Shown: positions 1-9,588 of the stretch, in pieces
How the letters are laid out: each line of letters opens with the position of its first letter
Numbering within the stretch: position 1 is the first letter of the stretch
DNA from: an uncultured candidate division WPS-2 bacterium
GTDB taxonomy: Bacteria; Vulcanimicrobiota; Vulcanimicrobiia; Vulcanimicrobiales; Vulcanimicrobiaceae
DNA: 58,410 nt
Reading direction: 5' to 3'
NCBI GenBank assembly: GCA_937927945.1
Contig: CALEYW010000094.1
Location: 1-58,410 of the forward strand
Made by a program: the position numbers and the translations under genes
The notes under the pieces: model-generated
Seen by the model: the letters and a program-made list of their open reading frames with translations, nothing else
Databases searched by the model: none
What the model was told of the DNA's origin: nothing

Positions 1-1573
1 TCGCACCGTCGTCCGCCGATGCGCCGCCGCCCGCGCCGCCCGCCGCGCCGCCGCCCTCGCCGCCCGCTTGCGCGCCCTCGCCGGGCTTCTTCTTTCCAGG
101 CGGCGCCACGAACCCGCCGGTAAACGAACCGCTCGAGCCGCCCGCTTCCGCTCCAGCGCCCTCGCCCTCGGCACCGCCACCGCGTACCGATCCCTGGTCC
201 TCGCCACCGCCCTCCGACTTCGAAGGCTTGGCGGTCGCCGCGCCCATCGCCGCGCCGGCGATCGCGCCTTCTGGACCCGCCATGAGGCCGCCCCGGATCG
301 CGCCCGACACCGCACCCGACGCGCGATCGCCAAGGCTCGGTTGACCTTCGCCCTCGCCGCCACCACCCGTCATCGCCGCGATCCCGCCAGCGCCGATTCG
401 CGCAGCCGTCGCGCCGGCGTTCAGCACGCCGGACTCGGACTTCACGCCCTCGAGCATGTCCTTCTCGTTCATGCGGATCGCGCCGGAGATTGCAAACTGG
501 GCAAGGTCGGGTGCGCGTTTGATCGCATACGTCCAAAGCGCCAAGCCAACGTCGAGCAGCAACACCGCGCCGATTTGAATGACCATCGGCACCGCTGCAG
601 CAACGCTAGGGCCGCTGTAACCGGGGACGCCTTTCAACGCTTCCGCGAACCCGATACTGCCCGCGTACGACGTGACGATCGGATAGAACAATCCGATAAT
701 GACGACGTGCGCCGCCATTTCTATTCCGACGTTGAACGCGGCATTGAACGGGCCGTATCCGATCGACGCGGTCACACGAGAGCCGGTGAACCCGGTCATG
801 AACATCATCGTGCCGAGCCACAGGGCCTTCATCGTGATCCACAGCCAGCGAAACGCGATCCAGCCCATCGTACAGACAGCGAAGACCGCCGACACCAAGC
901 AGAAGCACCACGTCCCGAAATAGATCAGCGTCGCGCCGTTCGTCATCCCCGTCAGCAGGTTCCAGCCGTTCACGCCGGTCGACGCCGCCTGCATGATGAG
1001 CGTAAAGAGCCGAAACCCAATGTCTATGATCGTGCCGGGAGTAATGATCGGCGTGAACTGTCCCGTGTCCGACGTACCGACGACGTTGAACCCCGCCGTA
1101 TCCTGCGCCATGCCGACGATCCCGTTGACGATCATCATGAACCAGCCGGCGCCGAACGGACTCGAATACGAATTGCTGATGACGATGAACAGCAACGACA
1201 TCTGCACGATCTTGAAAAAGCTGTTCGCTACATACTCCTCGAGCGGGACCTGCGACACCATCCATCGCACGAGAGTCCAGCCGAGCTCAAGGCCAGCTAA
1301 GACGATGAACAACGTCTGCGCAAGCTGAACCGACTTGTCCGTGAACTTCCGGAAGATCCCGAACATTTTGTCGGTGAGCTGATCCAACACTTGACCGATC
1401 GCCGTGCGGTCTACCGTCCACTGCGTGTTGTCGGGCGCCGGCGACGGCGACGCAACGGGAGACACGACCGGCGAGGGCGTGGCGAAGCCAGGCGGCCCTG
1501 GCGGATCGGCGACCGCCACGAGCGCCTGAAAGAGCACCGCGATGAGAAAGGCCAACGCGGCGCGGACCTTCAT
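1..1573 (-). CDS. trbL: TrbL/VirB6-like T4SS inner-membrane protein (3' end cut by window edge)
   Basis: The reading frame begins at an ATG at 1573, one base after the trbJ stop, and stays open to the window edge (about 524 codons visible). It has a cleavable-looking signal peptide (residues 1-22), a Pro/Ser-rich linker, then about six hydrophobic segments between residues 80 and 365, including a long cluster rich in Trp, Phe and Met near 215-260. From about residue 395 the tail is Gly/Ala/Glu-rich and of low complexity, as is usual for TrbL. VirB6/TrbL proteins are the polytopic inner-membrane component of the conjugative channel. Identification rests on topology plus position directly after trbE and trbJ, the order found in Ti-plasmid trb operons. 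Confidence 0.85.
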   Translation of the reverse strand, partial: MKVRAALAFLIAVLFQALVAVADPPGPPGFATPSPVVSPVASPSPAPDNTQWTVDRTAIGQVLDQLTDKMFGIFRKFTDKSVQLAQTLFIVLAGLELGWTLVRWMVSQVPLEEYVANSFFKIVQMSLLFIVISNSYSSPFGAGWFMMIVNGIVGMAQDTAGFNVVGTSDTGQFTPIITPGTIIDIGFRLFTLIMQAASTGVNGWNLLTGMTNGATLIYFGTWCFCLVSAVFAVCTMGWIAFRWLWITMKALWLGTMMFMTGFTGSRVTASIGYGPFNAAFNVGIEMAAHVVIIGLFYPIVTSYAGSIGFAEALKGVPGYSGPSVAAAVPMVIQIGAVLLLDVGLALWTYAIKRAPDLAQFAISGAIRMNEKDMLEGVKSESGVLNAGATAARIGAGGIAAMTGGGGEGEGQPSLGDRASGAVSGAIRGGLMAGPEGAIAGAAMGAATAKPSKSEGGGEDQGSVRGGGAEGEGAGAEAGGSSGSFTGGFVAPPGKKKPGEGAQAGGEGGGAAGGAGGGASADDGA

Positions 1574-1574
1574 G

Positions 1575-2381
1575 CTACGGGTTTCCGACGATCGCCTTGG
1601 CTTGCGACGGCGTCAGCGACGGCAGGCTGATCGTGGAGAACTGCTGCCACGCCTTGATCGCGGCAGCGTCCGACTGCGCCTTGGCCGCCTCGCTCTTGGT
1701 CTGCGCGAGGTAGTACGAAGCCGCCGCGTTGAGCGAGGAGCCTTGAATGCGCTGCTGCTTCTGAAGCTGCTCGATCATCACGGCCGTGAGTTGGGCCAGC
1801 GCCTGCGTTGCCTGCGTCGGCGAGCTCGCGCGTGCGACGGCGTCCTTCACGACGTCGGCCGTCGCCGCGTCCCGCGTGTTGTCTCCGACCTCCAGCCCCG
1901 CGACCTTCAGCGCGTTGATGACGCTACGCGCCGTCGATTGCGCGAGCTGCTTCGTCAGGTCGGTATACGCCGACCCTTGCGTGTAGTCGGGGAAGATCCG
2001 CGACACCGTGCCCTCGATCGAGGTATCGGTGATCGAAAGCCCGTTCGCCTTGTCAATGATCCCTTCGAGCCGCGCGAGGTCTTGCTGCACGTTACCGCGC
2101 AGCTTCTGCGGGTACGTCGCGTATCGCAGCGTGTTCTGCTTGATCTCGTTGAGCTGATTCTGCAGCCGCACGCCCTCGTTGTAGAGCGAGACCCACTGCT
2201 GGAAGCTGTTGCACGGGCTCCACCCGCCGCCGTTCGCCGGATTCGGCGGACAGACGACCGGCGGGATCGCACGCGGCGTTCCAACGACGCCGCCCGTAAC
2301 CGACGGAACTCCGTAGACCTGCGCCGACGCCGACGCCGTCGTCACCGCCACCGCGGCGACCAAAGCCAACAACCGTTTCAT
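1575..2381 (-). CDS. trbJ: TrbJ/VirB5-like T4SS periplasmic protein
   Basis: A 268-residue secreted protein. The signal peptide (residues 1-20) ends in a small-residue site (ASASAQ). The remainder is mostly helical, with the hallmark region around residues 60-100 where a Trp/Tyr-containing helix (QQWVSLYNEG) precedes a Gln/Asn-rich coiled coil; long Ala/Gln helices follow to the end. TrbJ/VirB5 proteins are minor pilus-tip or periplasmic components of conjugative T4SS. The stop is one base from the trbL start, so the two are probably translationally coupled. It lies 9 bases after trbE. The family match is by overall pattern rather than a catalytic motif. Confidence 0.8.
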   Translation of the reverse strand: MKRLLALVAAVAVTTASASAQVYGVPSVTGGVVGTPRAIPPVVCPPNPANGGGWSPCNSFQQWVSLYNEGVRLQNQLNEIKQNTLRYATYPQKLRGNVQQDLARLEGIIDKANGLSITDTSIEGTVSRIFPDYTQGSAYTDLTKQLAQSTARSVINALKVAGLEVGDNTRDAATADVVKDAVARASSPTQATQALAQLTAVMIEQLQKQQRIQGSSLNAAASYYLAQTKSEAAKAQSDAAAIKAWQQFSTISLPSLTPSQAKAIVGNP

Positions 2382-2390
2382 CGTTCCCTC

Positions 2391-4889
2391 CTAAGAAGCG
2401 AAAAGCGTGGGACGAATGGAATCCTCGTACGCGCGCGCGTACGGCTCGAGGCCGGGATCGGTCAGACGCATGTATCGAGCCGGCCATCCCGTGAAGCCGC
2501 CCTCAGTGATGACGCGGTCGACGATCCCCTTGTCGGTGGGACTTGCGCCGGCCAAGAACGCGAGCTCGAACTCCGACATTTCGAGCGAGAACACGCGCGA
2601 GCCGTACTCACTCTTGTAGAGGTAGGTGTACGGCTCCATCTGCGTGAGCAGTCGCACCTCTTCGGTCTTGAGGCCCAGCCACTTGTACGCTCTGAGGTTG
2701 TCCTCGGTCATCGCGTCCGCGTTCGGCAGGAAGATCTTGACGGCGGTCAGGTTGCGAAGCACCGGACCGATCTCCGAATCGACGACGTCCGTCGGCTCTT
2801 GCGTCGCGAAGACGAACTGCAGCAGGCTCTTACGGCCCTCTCTGAGCACCTCTTCGCCGAACTCTTGAAGGTTGCCGATTTTGAGGGCCCGGTGGCCTTC
2901 ATCGAACAGGACCATTCCGGGCTCGTCGCTGTCCTCACGGATCGCTTCGCGAATGCGACGTCGCACGTACTGAACGAACGGCGTCGTCATGAGCGTGTTG
3001 TCGACGCCGAGCGGCCCGTACTCGAAACAATAGAACGGCACGTGCCCGCGCTGCTCGATCGCACGAAAGTCGAGATCGTCGGTGCGCCCGTCAAGAAACG
3101 ACCCCGCATATTCTTCGAGCACCCGGCGAAGCGTGCTATCCTGCACCGCAACCGACAGATCCGACAGCCTGGCGTCGTTACGAATGCTCCCAAGGTCACG
3201 GAGGGCGCCGGCCAACTCTTTGCTCTGCTCGTCGTTCAGCCGCTCGCGAAGCTCGAAGACGTCGCTGCGTAGCCACTTCAAGATCGACCGGCGACGCGTG
3301 GGATCGTTAAGCCCCGTGAGCGGCGCAAGACTCGGCCCGTTCTCCTCGCCGATGACGTAGTGGAACCCGCCTGCGCCCAAGCAATACTTGTACGCAGAAA
3401 AGCCCACGTCGAACATCCAAGCGCGCGCGCGCGCATACCGCGCGAGATGCGCGCTGACCAAGCGCATGAGCAGCGCCGACTTGCCGCCGCCGCTCTTGCC
3501 GACGACAAGCGCGTGCCCGAGCTCCCCGACGTGAAGCGAGAGCCGGAACGGCGTTGCGCCGTTCGTCGTCGTCCACAGCAGCGGGGGCGCGGCCTTGCCA
3601 AAGCGCTTGTTCGTATGCTCGACCGGACCCGCCCAAGTCGCCGTCAGGGGGAAAAAGTGCGCGGCGTTGCGCACCGAGACGCGCGCCTCGCGATATTCGC
3701 TTGCATCCCGCTCACCAGGCAGCGAGGCGATGAACGCCTCCATCGCGTTCTCGTCTTCCACGCGCACCGCGAAGCCCTCGATCTGCTCGATCGCCGACTT
3801 CACTCGCTCCGAGACCTGGTCGCGCGTGCGCTCGTCCGGCGCATGGATGACGATCGTCGAGAGGTAGTGCCCGTACATCAGACCTTCGCGAGCACGCTCC
3901 TGCGCCTCCACGGCCTGAGCTTTGTACTTGAGCGCTACGTTATCGCGCTTGCCGGCCGCGCCGCCGGTGAGAAATCCCAGCCCGCCGAGTCCGACCAGAC
4001 CCCAGCCCTTCGAAAGCCAGCCCAACCGCGCGTCGGCCTGTCGACGACTCATCGGAATGAAACGCTGACTCCAGCGATACTCGCACGGCTGCTCCGCCAG
4101 CGCGTCGAGGATCCCGGGATACGAGTACCCGGGATACCCCTCAATCACGAGAACCGCGACGTGCTTATTGCCGGCGCGAATGTCCCAGCCCACGCGCACG
4201 TCGTCGGCACCGATGATCCCGTCGAGGTACATCGGCGCGTCCTCGATCAACGCGATCGGATGGGCGCGACCGCGCACGCACAGCGACAAGAAGGACAGCG
4301 TTTCGTCGAACACGATCGGCCGGCCGAGACTGTTCACCGTCTCGATCGCTCCCAGCGGCGCGAACGAAAGGAACACGCCGCGCGCAGCCGCGGCAATCTC
4401 GTCGGTGAGCCCGAGGAACAACTCCTCGGCGGCCTCGTCGCTCCCCGCTTCGAGCTTCGGCGAGTTTTGCAACCACTGTCCGACTCGGTTCGCGCGCTGC
4501 CGTCGCGGATAGAACGAGAACGTCACGACGTGACGCGTCTCGAAATGCTCACCCTCGGCTTTATAGCGAACGCGCCGGTCCTGATCGAGCAGGAACGTCA
4601 GGCGATCCGGCCAGTGTCCTTCCTCGGGATACTCCCGCGCTGCAACACGAAACGAATCGACGTGAACGCCCCACTGATCGTCGAGCTTGCGCAGCAATCC
4701 GCCAAGGCGCTCCGACCGTGCGATCAGCTCGTCCCACGACGACGTCGCCAGGTCCGGACCTCTAAACGCAAAGCTGCGAAGAAACCCGTTCCCCTTGAGC
4801 CGCACGACGCCGTTGCCCATCGGCAATGCGTAGCGAAGGAAATCGGAAAACGCGCGGGTCTTGCGCGTAAACAACGATGTTGGAATCAT
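2391..4889 (-). CDS. trbE: TrbE/VirB4 T4SS ATPase
   Basis: An 832-residue ATPase of usual TrbE length. The N-terminal half is the VirB4 N domain. Walker A is GKSGGGKS near residue 463, in the context HALVVGKSGGGKSALLMRL. Walker B is MVLFDEGHRAL near 658, followed by the typical ATQEPTDVV segment about 35 residues later. VirB4 proteins energise pilus biogenesis and substrate transfer at the base of the channel. One base separates its start from the trbD stop. All catalytic residues I can check are intact, so the channel motor looks functional. Confidence 0.95.
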   Translation of the reverse strand: MIPTSLFTRKTRAFSDFLRYALPMGNGVVRLKGNGFLRSFAFRGPDLATSSWDELIARSERLGGLLRKLDDQWGVHVDSFRVAAREYPEEGHWPDRLTFLLDQDRRVRYKAEGEHFETRHVVTFSFYPRRQRANRVGQWLQNSPKLEAGSDEAAEELFLGLTDEIAAAARGVFLSFAPLGAIETVNSLGRPIVFDETLSFLSLCVRGRAHPIALIEDAPMYLDGIIGADDVRVGWDIRAGNKHVAVLVIEGYPGYSYPGILDALAEQPCEYRWSQRFIPMSRRQADARLGWLSKGWGLVGLGGLGFLTGGAAGKRDNVALKYKAQAVEAQERAREGLMYGHYLSTIVIHAPDERTRDQVSERVKSAIEQIEGFAVRVEDENAMEAFIASLPGERDASEYREARVSVRNAAHFFPLTATWAGPVEHTNKRFGKAAPPLLWTTTNGATPFRLSLHVGELGHALVVGKSGGGKSALLMRLVSAHLARYARARAWMFDVGFSAYKYCLGAGGFHYVIGEENGPSLAPLTGLNDPTRRRSILKWLRSDVFELRERLNDEQSKELAGALRDLGSIRNDARLSDLSVAVQDSTLRRVLEEYAGSFLDGRTDDLDFRAIEQRGHVPFYCFEYGPLGVDNTLMTTPFVQYVRRRIREAIREDSDEPGMVLFDEGHRALKIGNLQEFGEEVLREGRKSLLQFVFATQEPTDVVDSEIGPVLRNLTAVKIFLPNADAMTEDNLRAYKWLGLKTEEVRLLTQMEPYTYLYKSEYGSRVFSLEMSEFELAFLAGASPTDKGIVDRVITEGGFTGWPARYMRLTDPGLEPYARAYEDSIRPTLFAS

Positions 4890-4890
4890 C

Positions 4891-5232
4891 CTAATGCTTC
4901 CGGCTCATCCAGCGAACGTCCGGGCTTCCCCAGGTCGCGCGCGACGGGAGCGTCCCCGTGCGCCCGCTTCGGAATCGGCGCGCACGTTTGAAGACGCGCC
5001 ACGCCCGAGGGTCGCGCTCCCCGAGCGCGCGCAACCCCCACCACGAGCCGGCGAAGAACACCGCTGCGACGCCGACCGACAACGGCGTCTTCACGATCAA
5101 CAGCCCGATGACCGCGATGAGGATCACGAAGCCGATCGGAGCGCCTTCGCAGTACGCCCACATCATCGGTTTCCAGAGCCCTGACGGCAGCGGTTCCACC
5201 GCCGCGTTCGGCACTCTACGCCCTTCTGACAC
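4891..5232 (-). CDS. trbD: TrbD/VirB3-like T4SS membrane protein
   Basis: A 113-residue protein with the VirB3 pattern: a short polar N-terminus, a Pro/Met/Trp-rich entry (WKPMMWAYCEGAP), one hairpin of two hydrophobic segments (residues about 33-75), then a basic C-terminal tail carrying the ERDPRAWRVF segment typical of this family. VirB3 proteins work with VirB4 at the inner membrane. The gene sits between a small ORF and trbE as expected for trb operons. Confidence 0.85.
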   Translation of the reverse strand: MSEGRRVPNAAVEPLPSGLWKPMMWAYCEGAPIGFVILIAVIGLLIVKTPLSVGVAAVFFAGSWWGLRALGERDPRAWRVFKRARRFRSGRTGTLPSRATWGSPDVRWMSRKH

Positions 5233-5238
5233 CGCGCG

Positions 5239-5427
5239 CTACCCGTCTGCCGTCTTGCGACCGCGCGACACGTAAACGGGATCGTTGCCCGAGCGGACGC
5301 AGGCGACGAACTTCACTGTCCGCGTGCGCGCGTCCGCCCGCCCGGCCAAGTGCGCCGACGCACCGCGCATCGCACCATCCGACGCGACGACCACGATGAA
5401 GCCGGTTCGCTTCGCCAGCGTTTTCAC
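5239..5427 (-). CDS. Small protein of unknown function between trbC and trbD
   Basis: A 62-residue ORF with a GTG start, 17 bases after trbC and 6 bases before trbD. It has a short hydrophobic stretch (TGFIVVVAS) and a basic C-terminus. I do not recognise it. Its place fills the only gap in an otherwise continuous operon, so it is probably translated; standard trb operons have no gene here. Confidence 0.5.
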   Translation of the reverse strand: MKTLAKRTGFIVVVASDGAMRGASAHLAGRADARTRTVKFVACVRSGNDPVYVSRGRKTADG

Positions 5428-5444
5428 GCCCTGCCGCTCCCGCG

Positions 5445-5828
5445 CTAGCCCGTTGCGGCGCTGCCGCAGTTAGCGGACGGCGTAGTGAAGAACGACGCGG
5501 CTCCCGCGATGAACGCGATGATGCAGATCGCACGCAGAATGAACTGCGCGATGCGACCCATCTGGCCGTCGTCCATGAGCAACACGACGCCGGCGACGAC
5601 GAGTGCCGCCAAGCAGCCGATCTTGAAGAACGGCCCGTAGAAGAAATCGCCGAACGCGCCGAGGCCTTGGATCAGCTGCGAAAAGCCGCTCGACCATTGG
5701 CCGCACCCGCCGGTGGATTGCGCGCTCGCGTATTGCGGCATCAAGGCTGCGGCGGCCGCCATCGCGACCGCCAACCGCTGTGGCAACGAGCGCATGGCAC
5801 GAACCCGTGCGTGAATCGAGAAGATCAT
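5445..5828 (-). CDS. trbC: TrbC/VirB2-like conjugative pilin
   Basis: A 127-residue pilin precursor. The ATG at 5828 overlaps the trbB stop as ATGA, which decides the start. A long, basic leader (residues 1-40) ends after MPQYASAQS, consistent with signal peptidase cleavage. Two hydrophobic segments (roughly 60-80 and 90-115) flank a short polar loop (DDGQMGR), the VirB2 hairpin topology. Two Cys residues lie in the mature region (GGCGQW, KIGC) and a third near the C-terminus (NCGS). VirB2/TrbC forms the conjugative pilus. Confidence 0.85.
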   Translation of the reverse strand: MIFSIHARVRAMRSLPQRLAVAMAAAAALMPQYASAQSTGGCGQWSSGFSQLIQGLGAFGDFFYGPFFKIGCLAALVVAGVVLLMDDGQMGRIAQFILRAICIIAFIAGAASFFTTPSANCGSAATG

Positions 5829-6856
5829 GCGGAAGACTCCTTCAGAAGCGAACGGACGTTCCAACGTCCGCCGCTGACGTCGTCGACGGAGACGACTTCG
5901 CTAATGTGGTACTCGTCGCGCCCGCTCTGGACGCGCTTGCGGCGAACCGACAGGACCGCGCCGAACGCGTCGACGATTCGCTCGCGATCGACGTTGACGA
6001 CGGCCTCACCGATTGCCGCGACGATCCGATTGAGCGCTCCCTTTGCGCTTCGCGCATGGACGGTCGCCATGATCGGGTGTCCGGTGATCGCCGCATTGAC
6101 GGCGTCGAGCGCCTCGGCCCCACGGACCTCACCAAAGATGATCCACGTCGGGCGGTGCCGCAGCGCCGCGCGCGCGAGGTCGCGCAGCGTGAGGAATGGC
6201 GTCGTCCGCATGAACGTACGATGCGGCGCGAGGCTCTGCAGCTCGGGCGTATCTTCGATGAAGAGGTAGTGTGCATTGGGCTCCTGCGCCGCCGCTTCGT
6301 TGACACACGCCTGCAACAGCGTCGTCTTCCCCGAACCGGTCGGCCCGTTGATGAGGAGCGGAACTCGCCCGGCGATCAGACCGCGAACCACGGCGACCGG
6401 GGACGAGGCCGACACCTCTAAGGCCGGTCTTTCCTCCAGACCCCTCCGAAACCCCTCCTCATTACACCTTGCCGTTGCATGGTCGTACGCCTGAAGGGAC
6501 ACCGGGATTGCGCGATGGCGCCGCAAGGTCAAGAACGACTCGCCCTCGCCGTACATGATCCCGGCAAGCCGAGCGCCGCCGGCCAAGGGCAGTTTGCACT
6601 CCACGATCGGGTTGTGATCGGACACCTTGCCGCCGGTCAGACCGCTCACGACCCGGAGCACGCCGTCGATCTGACCGCTCCGCGGCACGATCCGCGTCTC
6701 GACCAGGCCGCGATCGAACGTGTCCATCGAGATGCCCCACGGCCGTATCAGAATGTCGCCGACCGTCTCGTCCTCGAGCATGCCGAGCACGTCGTCGCCC
6801 AGCGCCGACTCCAGGAGAGACCGGTCGCCTTTGGTGAGCTCCGCCACCGCGGTCAT
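5825..6856 (-). CDS. trbB: TrbB/VirB11 T4SS ATPase
   Basis: A 343-residue hexameric traffic ATPase. Walker A GPTGSGKT lies near residue 172, followed by an Asp box (FIEDTPELQ), Walker B (WIIFGEVRG) and a His box (GHPIMATVHA): the complete VirB11/GspE set. The ATG at 6856 overlaps the traG stop as ATGA. VirB11 powers pilus assembly and switching between assembly and DNA transfer. It is the first core trb gene, as in RP4 and Ti plasmids. Confidence 0.95.
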   Translation of the reverse strand: MTAVAELTKGDRSLLESALGDDVLGMLEDETVGDILIRPWGISMDTFDRGLVETRIVPRSGQIDGVLRVVSGLTGGKVSDHNPIVECKLPLAGGARLAGIMYGEGESFLTLRRHRAIPVSLQAYDHATARCNEEGFRRGLEERPALEVSASSPVAVVRGLIAGRVPLLINGPTGSGKTTLLQACVNEAAAQEPNAHYLFIEDTPELQSLAPHRTFMRTTPFLTLRDLARAALRHRPTWIIFGEVRGAEALDAVNAAITGHPIMATVHARSAKGALNRIVAAIGEAVVNVDRERIVDAFGAVLSVRRKRVQSGRDEYHISEVVSVDDVSGGRWNVRSLLKESSA

Positions 6857-9588
6857 AGCGAGCGCCCGTGATCGGGTCCGAGGATCGCCTCGAACCCTGC
6901 CGCCGGCGCCGAGTCCGGCCGCGCGCGCTTCTTCGCGATCACGCGGTCCTCGAACGCGATGACCCGCCGCTTCTTTCGCACCTCGGCACCCCCGCGCGCG
7001 CGGGCGCCGTCCTCCGACCCTTCGGCCGCCTCTGCGACGCCGACCGCGACCGGCGTCGGCGGCGGCGGCCCGGCCGGCGCGCGCTCGCCGGAACCCTCCG
7101 GCCCACCGCCATCGGGATCCAGTCGCCGCATCGCGATCGACTCCGCGACGCGCGCCTTGCGACGCGTCTCCGTTTCGGGCCGATGCGGCGTCGTGCGAAT
7201 ATGCTCTTGGATCGCGTATGCGTCGGACAACGCCTGCGAGGCGTTCAGCGGCTTCGGAATCACTGACGGAATCGACGCGATCAGCTTCTTGATTCGGCCG
7301 TTCGTGAACCACTGCGACTTGCGCGCGTAGATCGCCGGACAATTCGGCGCCCAAATGAGCTGGTACGCCGGCTCGTCGACGATGAACGCACCATCGGCGT
7401 CCACCGCCGGTTCCCCGCCGCGCTTCTTGAACCTCGGCTCGGTCGGAATCAGAGCGACCTGATCCGGCGTCATCAGCGGCATCTGCTCGGTCTGCCAAGA
7501 CCGCGTCATGTGCCCTTGCGAGTACGACGTGTTCTCGACCAGCACGGTCTTGTTTCCAAGACGCTTCGAGAGCGCTTCTTGCTCCTCGGGATCCTGCGGC
7601 GTGTGAAACACCTGCACGCCCGAGTTAGCCTCCAATATCTTCTGATCGCCGCCAATGTCCTTGAGCTGACCCGTCCCCTGCACGAGCGTATCGAAGATAA
7701 ACCCGTACGACGCCGCAACGGGAACCGACTCGTTCTCAATCTCGATGACGCCGAGAGACCCGCGCTCGTTCATCAACCAAATGCACGGATGACGCCACGG
7801 GGACACGGAGCGCTTCGTCGCGCGGTCGACGTCCATATCCGGAACGAGCTTGCGGTGCGCCATCGTGTACCACAGTTTGATAATCGGACGCATCATATCG
7901 GCGCGGTTGATCGGCGAGACGTTGTACCACGTCACCGGACGCACGCGGTTCACCACGTCCTCGATTCGCGCATCACAGCGCGCCGTGTTCCGCATCACCA
8001 GAGGATCGAGCCAAGGCGTCAGATTCGCGTTGATCGTCGAGTAGACTGACGACGCCTCCTCACCTTTGATCCGCAACATCGTGCGCAGATCACGCTCCAG
8101 GTCGGGATGCCGCAGCTCTCGCTCAAGCGAGGTGACTCGGTGATCGAGCGCGCGCCGTCGCTCGGCCTCGAAGCGCTCGAACTCCGCCTGCCCCATGCTG
8201 ACGCCGACGCGGCTGCGCGCAACCATGATCTCGCGCTCGGCCGCAAGACGCATGTGCTCGACGCTGCGCGTGAGCCACGCCGGCGTCGCGCCGAACCCGC
8301 TCGCGCTAAATCCCAAGTACTGCTCGAGCATCTCCTCGATGCTCCCCGGCGCCGCCCCATCCGTATCGCGCTGCAGGCCCGCATGCTCCTCGCTCGCCGG
8401 GGCGCCGGCGCCGCCGAATATATCCGCGACCCGGCTGAGCGACTTGACCGGCTCGAGCGGATCGTACAGCACCTTGCACGCAATCGCCTTAATGCCGATA
8501 CGCGACGTCTTGAACCAATGTCCGTTGTCCCCGTCCATCTGCTTGCCGGTCGGATCGACGACCATCGTCACCGCCTGCAGCATCTCGGAGAACTCCATAT
8601 CCGTTCCGAGCGCGATCTCTTCGAGCGGATTCCAAGACGTCGACCCGAACCGCTCCTCGCGCACGCGGCCCTCGTTGTCTCGAAACGTCGAACCGATCGC
8701 ACCGGCGCCGGGCGCAAAGCGCACGATCTCGTTTCCATGCAGCGCCTCTCGCACGCCGGACGTCTGCAAGTGCCCCTCGCCCTTCGGGTCGTTCCAAATG
8801 ATCGACTCGGGCCAGGTCGCGACGCCCGTATACGTGTTCGTGCCGACGTCCTTGCCGGAACGCGACGCCGCAATCTGCATGACGTGGCGCGGCCCCGAAT
8901 ACACCAGCGCGACCGGCTCCCGCTTAATGATCCCGAACGCCGGCAGGCGTTCAAGCGTACCGAGATAGATCCCGCGCTTCCCCGGCCGATACAACAAGTC
9001 TGCGCGCTCGACGTCGCGGTACGACGCCCATTCCGCGGTTCCTTTCAGCCCCGCCAAATCCTTGGGAATGCGCGCCGGCCGCGCCGCGATGAAACCGGCG
9101 AGCACGAACCCGCCGCCCACCGACCACCATGCAATCGTGAACGCGAGACCAAACGCAGCGTGAACGTCGTCCGGATCCGCACCGGCTCGTACCAACGCTT
9201 CAACATCCTTGCGCGCCATCGGCACGCGATCGAACCGCCCCCACGTCAAAAGGTCCGTGGGAAAGTAGAATCCCGGCGCGACCGGCTTGCCCAGCGCCGG
9301 CGCGTTGTGCGCGGCCGAGGCCACGAGCGACGTCCCGATCCCAAGCCCCAGCACGCCGAACAACGCGAGGGCGATCACGGACTTGCCGACGACGGCACCA
9401 ACATTCCGCGGAGGCGTCGGATAACGCACGTGCTTCGGCCGCACGGGCACGTCCGCGCCCACGCGATCCAACCACGCTCCGAACACGGCGCCTACCCGCT
9501 CCGTCACTCGTCCGAACGTCGATCCCGCGCCGCTGCCCGCCGTCGTCGCTTTCGCGCCGGCCGGCCGCGCTCCACCTTGCGCGCTCAT
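6853..9588 (-). CDS. traG: TraG/VirD4-type coupling protein with altered nucleotide-binding motifs
   Basis: A 911-residue type IV coupling protein that would bring relaxase-bound DNA to the T4SS. Two hydrophobic segments lie in the first 170 residues. The Walker A region reads AASRSGKDVG near residue 243 (family norm: TRSGKGVG) and is followed by the family signature WNDPKGE. The Walker B region near 608 reads LMNERGSLG, where most relatives have LLDEF(P/A)xLG, so the metal-coordinating Asp appears as Asn. A large helical insertion (residues about 380-500) separates the motifs. The C-terminus is charged. The start overlaps the stop-start region of the preceding cyclase gene. Confidence 0.9.
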   Translation of the reverse strand: MSAQGGARPAGAKATTAGSGAGSTFGRVTERVGAVFGAWLDRVGADVPVRPKHVRYPTPPRNVGAVVGKSVIALALFGVLGLGIGTSLVASAAHNAPALGKPVAPGFYFPTDLLTWGRFDRVPMARKDVEALVRAGADPDDVHAAFGLAFTIAWWSVGGGFVLAGFIAARPARIPKDLAGLKGTAEWASYRDVERADLLYRPGKRGIYLGTLERLPAFGIIKREPVALVYSGPRHVMQIAASRSGKDVGTNTYTGVATWPESIIWNDPKGEGHLQTSGVREALHGNEIVRFAPGAGAIGSTFRDNEGRVREERFGSTSWNPLEEIALGTDMEFSEMLQAVTMVVDPTGKQMDGDNGHWFKTSRIGIKAIACKVLYDPLEPVKSLSRVADIFGGAGAPASEEHAGLQRDTDGAAPGSIEEMLEQYLGFSASGFGATPAWLTRSVEHMRLAAEREIMVARSRVGVSMGQAEFERFEAERRRALDHRVTSLERELRHPDLERDLRTMLRIKGEEASSVYSTINANLTPWLDPLVMRNTARCDARIEDVVNRVRPVTWYNVSPINRADMMRPIIKLWYTMAHRKLVPDMDVDRATKRSVSPWRHPCIWLMNERGSLGVIEIENESVPVAASYGFIFDTLVQGTGQLKDIGGDQKILEANSGVQVFHTPQDPEEQEALSKRLGNKTVLVENTSYSQGHMTRSWQTEQMPLMTPDQVALIPTEPRFKKRGGEPAVDADGAFIVDEPAYQLIWAPNCPAIYARKSQWFTNGRIKKLIASIPSVIPKPLNASQALSDAYAIQEHIRTTPHRPETETRRKARVAESIAMRRLDPDGGGPEGSGERAPAGPPPPTPVAVGVAEAAEGSEDGARARGGAEVRKKRRVIAFEDRVIAKKRARPDSAPAAGFEAILGPDHGRSL

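Noticed and set aside
606..1265. Long ORF opposite-frame to trbL
   Set aside because: It overlaps the trbL frame, which has a signal peptide and membrane topology; the alternative has no natural hydrophobic or domain pattern.
6437..6455. ACCCCTCC-type motif inside trbB
   Set aside because: It lies within a minus-strand coding region with no downstream plus-strand gene, so it is probably a chance match.
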